From: an uncultured Verrucomicrobiales bacterium
Lineage (GTDB): Bacteria; Verrucomicrobiota; Verrucomicrobiia; Verrucomicrobiales; Akkermansiaceae
Assembly: GCA_937928545.1 (NCBI GenBank)
Contig: CALGJQ010000021.1
Span: 1 to 64,000, forward strand
Length of the DNA stretch: 64,000 nt
Reading direction: 5' to 3'
The stretch's first letter is position 1; each line of letters begins with the position of its first letter. Positions 59,589 through 64,000 of this stretch are shown here, piece after piece. Under the pieces are notes generated by a model that made no database searches, was not told the DNA's origin, and worked only from the letters and a program-made list of their open reading frames with translations. A program made the translations under genes and the position numbers.

Positions 59589-62201
59589 ATGATGATAAAA
59601 AGACTCACCCTCCTTTTTACCTGCATCCTTAGCGACTTCGCTTCGGCTCAAAACGAGGCTCAAAAGTACGATGAATGGAAGAGCTTGCTCGGTTCGGGCA
59701 GTTTTGCGGAGAGGGAAACGATCACCAAAGAAATTTGGGGAGAGGGGAGAAAAGCTCTTACCTTCTTGGAAACTTTGATTGGGGGAGATGACCCAGAGTT
59801 GAGTGCTCGTGCGGTGAGCGTTGCCCGGAAGGTGAAACTTGGGATCACTCCGGATACCTCTGAAGAGATCATCAAATTGATCGACCAGTATTTTGAGGCT
59901 TCGGCGAAGATCAAGGTGAGCATTTTGGAAAAACTCTTGGCCGCAGAGGAATACGACATTCTTTTACGGCTTCGAGAGTTCGAAGAGAATCCAGATGTTT
60001 TGCAAAGAGTTGACACGATAATTGCAGAAATTCTTCCTCACATCGTTCGAAAGCATTTGAATGAAGATCGGCTTGATTTGGCGAAAGAGTATCTGGCTCT
60101 GAGTGATCAGTTTCCACATCTCATTCAGTATGCCCACTTGTTCAAGGTTACGGGTGGTCTGGATGCTGAGATTGAGAGATTGAGCAAAAGCAAAAATCCC
60201 AAAGATCAGGCTCGTTATCTTATTTGTCTGCGAGTGAAGGGGGATGCTCAGAAAATTCGGGAGGTGTCTGCGGAGATGGGCGAATTTGACACTGAGATCC
60301 TTGCTGCATTGACCTTGGGTGATCACGTGCCTTATCTGGAGTCCGTGTTGGAAAATAGTAATCCGACGCTGCCGAGTCGCCATTATATCAATTGGACGAT
60401 TGCGAATCATCAAGGGAATCGAGAAGCCGAGAAAAAAGCGTTTGATGCCCTCGTCTACCTCACTAATCAGAAAAGTGAGCGTGCTGGAGCGCGAACGAGT
60501 CTTTTCAGAATGGGCTATGGTGAGTTCATTCTGAAAAAACTCAATGATGATGAATTTGATGGGAAAGTGGGGTATCTTTTAAGCCATGATCGCTATGCGG
60601 AAGCCCAAGAGTTAATGGGCTTTCCAATTGGAGAAGGCTTTGATGATTGGTTAGAGGGAGTGGCCGCTCGGGCCAAGAAAGAGATCGCGAATTCAGGACC
60701 CTATTCCGAACTAGATCGACTGGCAAATGCGGTGGAATTTTTGGAAGAGCGGGGGCTTCCGGAGAAGGCCCTCAAAGGGGCTTTTCTTTTGTTTGATTTG
60801 GTCCGTTCTGTCAGTGATTTGGATACTTCTAGCTTCGCTCGTAAAATCTATTACTCAGCTCCCTTGAGTGCCTTTACTGCAATTGCCCGTGAGGTGAAGG
60901 ATCATAAGGCGAATCTTGAGGATTTTATGGAGATGCTTCCTCTTCCGGCACCTGACGAAAGTCTTTGGTTGTTTTCGCGCCTTGCTGAGGTTTATCCCGA
61001 GATGGATGTTAAGGAGCGACTTTTAATCGCGATTTCATTTTCGGCTCGTCGCTTGCTTGTTCCTGCAGATCAATTCAAGGAAGCGCGCGATCGTTTCTTT
61101 GAACTCGTGCGAGAAGAGGACGACGAGGTTGCGAGTTTGATGAATCTTTTCACGCTGCTTGTTAACCGGAATCGGGAAGAAGATTTGTTGATGCTGACTC
61201 GTGCGCTTTCGAAGGCCGAAAGTTCGGATAATTTCATTGAGGCAATCGTGGCGGTTGATGGGGGTCGGATTAAGGAGGGCGCAGAGGCGTTCGCGAAAAT
61301 TGTCACTGATCCATCGAGTGTGGATCCAGAATTTCTCTATAAAAAGGGCCTGATTTTGAAGAAGGCAGGAATGAAAGAGGGCGAGAAGGTGGTGAAGCGA
61401 GCGCTTTTCTTGTCGTCGGGAAGCGCGCTATCTCTCCGGAGTTTTGCGATGGAACATCTGCGCCACGGTGAGATCGAGAAGGCTTACGAGTTGATGCGCC
61501 AAGCGCTTCTGCGAACTGAAAATCCAGCCGAGTCAGCTAGCTCTACAATGCGGAACGCAATCGTGGAGGAGCTAGCGGTAGAGGCCGTGACACTTGGTCG
61601 TTGGGAGAACGCTCTCGCTTACCGAGAGGTGTCTGCTCTGGATGTCAATTATCTGAGAGGGAGTGTGGAATTTGGGATTTATCCAATGCGTCTTCGTTTT
61701 CAAATTTTGATCGCCCGCGGTGCAATCGCGATGGAGAAAGGCGATGTTGTGGGGGCTGTGAAGGCCTTTTCTAGGGCCCATGAGATTCTTCCGAATGATG
61801 GCTATCTCGCCAATGACTTCTTCCCTTTGCTGAGAACTTTAGGTCTCAGCGAGCTTCACAATCAGCTTTTTGCAAAGTCGATTCGCGGATGTCGTGAGAA
61901 TGTTCAGCGGTATCCCGAAGACGATAACGCCTACAACAACTTTGCCTGGATGGCATCGCGAGCGAATCGATGTCTCGATGAGGCGGAAGAATATTTAAAA
62001 ATTGCCCTCAAAATGAATCCTGAATCGGCAGCCTATTTGGATACGATGGGGGAAATCCATTTTGCCCGAAGGGACCGTGAAGAGGCGGTGCGCTGGAGTC
62101 GGAAAAGCCTTCAAAATTCAGTTTGGGGGTCCAGCAATACGCGCTGGGAACTCCAGTATCAGAATCAGCGATTCAGACTAGAGGGATTTCCGCCTCGATA
62201 A
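59589..62201 (+). CDS. Exported TPR/helical-repeat protein
   Basis: 870 residues with signal peptide (MIKRLTLLFTCILSDFASAQ). Mostly helical repeats; clear tetratricopeptide units near the C-terminus: NAYNNFAWMASRANRCLDEAEEYLKIALKMNP and AAYLDTMGEIHFARRDREEAVRW, and earlier units near GAIAMEKGDVVGAVKAFSRAHEI. It probably acts as a periplasmic scaffold. No catalytic site seen. Followed by a bidirectional hairpin shared with the convergent ncRNA. Confidence 0.75.
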   Translation: MMIKRLTLLFTCILSDFASAQNEAQKYDEWKSLLGSGSFAERETITKEIWGEGRKALTFLETLIGGDDPELSARAVSVARKVKLGITPDTSEEIIKLIDQYFEASAKIKVSILEKLLAAEEYDILLRLREFEENPDVLQRVDTIIAEILPHIVRKHLNEDRLDLAKEYLALSDQFPHLIQYAHLFKVTGGLDAEIERLSKSKNPKDQARYLICLRVKGDAQKIREVSAEMGEFDTEILAALTLGDHVPYLESVLENSNPTLPSRHYINWTIANHQGNREAEKKAFDALVYLTNQKSERAGARTSLFRMGYGEFILKKLNDDEFDGKVGYLLSHDRYAEAQELMGFPIGEGFDDWLEGVAARAKKEIANSGPYSELDRLANAVEFLEERGLPEKALKGAFLLFDLVRSVSDLDTSSFARKIYYSAPLSAFTAIAREVKDHKANLEDFMEMLPLPAPDESLWLFSRLAEVYPEMDVKERLLIAISFSARRLLVPADQFKEARDRFFELVREEDDEVASLMNLFTLLVNRNREEDLLMLTRALSKAESSDNFIEAIVAVDGGRIKEGAEAFAKIVTDPSSVDPEFLYKKGLILKKAGMKEGEKVVKRALFLSSGSALSLRSFAMEHLRHGEIEKAYELMRQALLRTENPAESASSTMRNAIVEELAVEAVTLGRWENALAYREVSALDVNYLRGSVEFGIYPMRLRFQILIARGAIAMEKGDVVGAVKAFSRAHEILPNDGYLANDFFPLLRTLGLSELHNQLFAKSIRGCRENVQRYPEDDNAYNNFAWMASRANRCLDEAEEYLKIALKMNPESAAYLDTMGEIHFARRDREEAVRWSRKSLQNSVWGSSNTRWELQYQNQRFRLEGFPPR

Positions 62202-62204
62202 GGG

Positions 62205-62418
62205 GGTAAAGAAAAACCCGCTCTTAGAAAAAAGAGCGGGCTTTAGTTATCTGCCTCACCGTCCGAGGCACATGAGCCGCTCTCCCGAAGGTCGAGGTTG
62301 GGGGTATCCATTGACCCTTTGTCTTCCAGTGAAGGCGTGACATTGAGTCTCCGGGGCAACCCCCATTAATAATAATATCGGGTCGGCCAATTAACCACAT
62401 CTGGCGCATGAGGCAGAT
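62205..62418 (-). ncRNA. Structured ncRNA, candidate 6S RNA
   Basis: On the minus strand, the ends ATCTGCCTCA (62418-62409) and TGAGGCAGAT (62258-62249) form a perfect 10-bp closing stem. They enclose about 150 nt with further inverted repeats (TGGGGGT/ACCCCCA; GACCC/GGGTC). A promoter with correct spacing predicts a start at about 62418, and a strong terminator ends it at about 62208. It is not upstream of a minus-strand gene, so a riboswitch is unlikely. The size and long closing stem suit 6S RNA, and CCGATATT occurs as in the E. coli molecule, but the overall match is not conclusive; the two internal pairings cross, which 6S would not require. Confidence 0.5.
62208..62240 (-). terminator. 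Intrinsic terminator of the ncRNA, possibly bidirectional
   Basis: CCCGCTCTT/AAGAGCGGG 9-bp stem (62217-62225 with 62232-62240), 6-nt loop. On the minus strand the stem is followed by TTTTTCTTT, a full T-tract. On the + strand it stands 16 bp after the TPR gene and is followed by CTTTAGTT, so it may also end that transcript less efficiently. Confidence 0.85.
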
Positions 62419-62423
62419 GAAGA

Positions 62424-62452
62424 ATCCTAGTCTGGGAGAGGGACTTTCGCAA
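62424..62452 (-). promoter_or_regulatory. Promoter of the ncRNA
   Basis: TTGCGA (62452-62447), 17-bp spacer, TAGGAT (62429-62424) on the minus strand. Initiation 6-7 bases further on falls at 62418-62417, exactly the first base of the RNA closing stem. That coincidence is the main support. Confidence 0.5.
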
Positions 62453-62548
62453 TGTAAATTCAATCCTTTGATTAAAAGTCTGAAATTCTCAATATTCCTG
62501 CAGACAGATCTTCCCTCGCCGTTCGTTTTATCAATACTCACGTAGCCC

Positions 62549-64000
62549 ATGACCGAGATTCTTATTAAGCCAGCCCGCGAAACCGGATGTACCGATCTTG
62601 CTGCTCTCCAAGAAACGGTGGAGGAGGCTAGCCAACGTCAGGGTTCACCGGTCGACGATATTTTGGATAGTGGTTTGGTTGATGAAGAACCCTACATGCA
62701 GGAGCTGTCGAGCGGATTGAACATGGAGTGGCTTGCTGAGATCCCAGTGGTCGAGAAGCCTTTGCCGCTGCGCGCAGCATGTGGTCCACAGATCGCGTTG
62801 AAACATCGAGTTCTGCCGATGGAGATCGAAGGAGAAGGCGAAAACACGAGACTCCACATGGTCACTTATGATCCGCTCAATCTCATGGCTCGCCAAGCCG
62901 CGGCTCAAGCGATTGAGATGCCTCTTATTTGGCACATGGCTTCGCGACGCCGCGTTCATGAATCGCTTCGCAAGCTCTACGGAGTAGGTGCTGATACCTT
63001 TGAGCAACTTCTCGAAGGCCGCGATCTTGACTTAGATAATCTCGATAAGGATGAAGCGAACGTCATTGACGAGATTGAAGATGAAGAGGCTAGTGTGGTG
63101 AAATTTGTGAACCAGATTATCCGCGAATCGCTTGATCAAAAAGCGACCGATATTCATGTCGAGCCTCTCGCTGATAATCTTCGAATTCGCTATCGGATTG
63201 ATGGTGGGCTTGTCGATATTGCGGTGCCCGATCAGATCAAAGCTTTGCAAGCCTCGGTGATCGCTCGCCTTAAGATTATGTCGAAGCTGGACATTGCGGA
63301 GCGCCGCTTGCCTCAGGACGGTCGTATTAACCTTCAATTTGAAGGGACATCAATTGACGTTCGTGTTGCCACGGTTCCCACGGTGGAAGGCGAGTCCGTG
63401 AGTCTTCGTCTTTTGAACCAAGAAAAGTTCAATGTGGAGCTTCTGGGGATGGAGGATTTTGTCCTGCAGAAAATTAACAACATTCTGAGCCTGCCCAACG
63501 GGATTATTTTGATTACCGGCCCCACAGGTTCAGGTAAGTCGACGACCCTTTATTCATTCCTGAGTGAGCTAAATACTTCTGATACTCGTATCGTGACGAT
63601 TGAGGATCCGGTGGAGAACAAGCTGGAAGGGGTGATGCAGATTGCGGTGAAGAGTGAAATTGGTCTTACCTTCGCGAGCGGGCTTCGTTCCATTCTGCGA
63701 GCAGACCCTAATATCGTCATGCTGGGAGAGATCCGAGATCTCGAAACTGCGGAAATTGCGATTCGGGCCTCGTTGACTGGTCACTTGGTGTTCTCGACTC
63801 TTCACACGAATGATGCGCTGGGTGGCATTAGCCGACTTGTTGATATGGGGGTAGAGCCGTTCTTGGTAGCGGCATCGGTCCGGGCTTTCTTGGCCCAGCG
63901 ACTTGTGCGACGCCTTTGCAATGCTTGTAAGATCCCAGTTGAAGTGACGATGGAGCAACGGCACCGACTAGGGATTGCCGATGAAATTCAAGGGCAAGCA
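62549..64000 (+). CDS. Type II secretion/type IV pilus assembly ATPase (GspE/PilB family), 3' end outside the window
   Basis: Starts at ATG 62549 and runs open to the window edge (484 codons). N-terminal GspE-like domain (VDDILDSGLVDEEPYMQELSSGLN), then the ATPase: DIHVEP, RYRIDGGLVD, RLPQDGRI, Walker A GPTGSGKST (324-332), TIEDPVE Asp box, Walker B-like IVMLGEIRDLETAEIAIRASLTGH, and LVFSTLHTND His box. The first half of a C-terminal zinc site (C457-x-x-C460) is just visible. It powers pilus or secretion-system assembly. GspE versus PilB cannot be decided without the neighbours to the right. Confidence 0.92.
   Translation, partial: MTEILIKPARETGCTDLAALQETVEEASQRQGSPVDDILDSGLVDEEPYMQELSSGLNMEWLAEIPVVEKPLPLRAACGPQIALKHRVLPMEIEGEGENTRLHMVTYDPLNLMARQAAAQAIEMPLIWHMASRRRVHESLRKLYGVGADTFEQLLEGRDLDLDNLDKDEANVIDEIEDEEASVVKFVNQIIRESLDQKATDIHVEPLADNLRIRYRIDGGLVDIAVPDQIKALQASVIARLKIMSKLDIAERRLPQDGRINLQFEGTSIDVRVATVPTVEGESVSLRLLNQEKFNVELLGMEDFVLQKINNILSLPNGIILITGPTGSGKSTTLYSFLSELNTSDTRIVTIEDPVENKLEGVMQIAVKSEIGLTFASGLRSILRADPNIVMLGEIRDLETAEIAIRASLTGHLVFSTLHTNDALGGISRLVDMGVEPFLVAASVRAFLAQRLVRRLCNACKIPVEVTMEQRHRLGIADEIQGQA

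Noticed and set aside
62224..62550. 108-codon minus-strand frame between the TPR and gspE-like genes
   Set aside because: It overlaps the structured RNA, its promoter and terminator; no family resemblance.

Overview
The window looks like part of a chromosome from a free-living, probably aquatic member of the Verrucomicrobiota. This is an inference from gene content: a PEP-CTERM protease, secretin-like exported paralogs, tandem exported helical-repeat proteins, ROK kinases and a GspE-type ATPase. No rRNA is present to confirm it. TGA is used freely as a stop codon (many ATGA overlaps), so the code is standard. By eye the + strand is G(+T)-rich over most of the window, strongest in the first 40 kb. 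Plus-strand genes use G/T-ending codons and minus-strand genes C-ending ones, and this asymmetry creates many long shadow frames.

Layout. 1-9 kb: an Lhr-type DNA-repair helicase, tRNA-Ser(CGA), a YefM-YoeB toxin-antitoxin pair, a four-gene Zn/Mn-type ABC uptake operon with a palindromic operator candidate, two tandem secretin-like exported proteins, and the repair phosphoesterase PdeM. 9-15 kb: sufE and sufS, now separated by a 3.1-kb segment that carries a secreted beta-helix protein and is bounded by 155-bp direct repeats of the sufE 5' end; then hemW. 15-28 kb: squalene/phytoene synthase, two coupled helical-repeat proteins, metX, a DUF1802 protein, a ROK kinase, coaX, a glyoxalase-like gene, a LolC/E-type permease, an RDD/GYF_2 membrane protein, a DEDD-type nuclease, a large ROK-like protein and a secreted EEP phosphatase.

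28-39 kb: a co-directional minus-strand run that reads as an isoprenoid/lipid pathway. In transcription order it is class I HMG-CoA reductase, UbiA prenyltransferase, a rifampin-phosphotransferase-like dikinase, a BtaA-like aminocarboxypropyl transferase, a VTE5-type lipid-alcohol kinase apparently fused to a DUF92-like domain, a GNAT and an OleC-like AMP-ligase. XerC-type recombinase lies upstream. 39-44 kb: a compact three-gene specialised-metabolite cassette, A-PCP-thioesterase protein, amidohydrolase and cytochrome P450.

44-64 kb: mostly housekeeping on the + strand: miaB, a membrane protein, CBS-type family II pyrophosphatase, an MsbA-like exporter, GNAT, ubiE, hisC, mnmE and a TPR protein, with minus-strand M1 peptidase and L,D-transpeptidase, a PEP-CTERM protease, an independent ncRNA (possibly 6S RNA), and the start of a GspE/PilB ATPase cut by the window end.

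The main points for a second look are these. (1) miaB has an in-frame TGA exactly where the first Fe-S cysteine should be, followed by a bacterial-SECIS-like hairpin, so it is a candidate selenoprotein. (2) The isoprenoid/lipid run and the A-PCP-TE/amidohydrolase/P450 cassette look like undescribed pathways. (3) Intergenic DNA is built from a limited set of short hairpin and 9-11-bp periodic modules joined by a common linker. (4) The sufE promoter and first 28 codons have been duplicated in front of the beta-helix gene.
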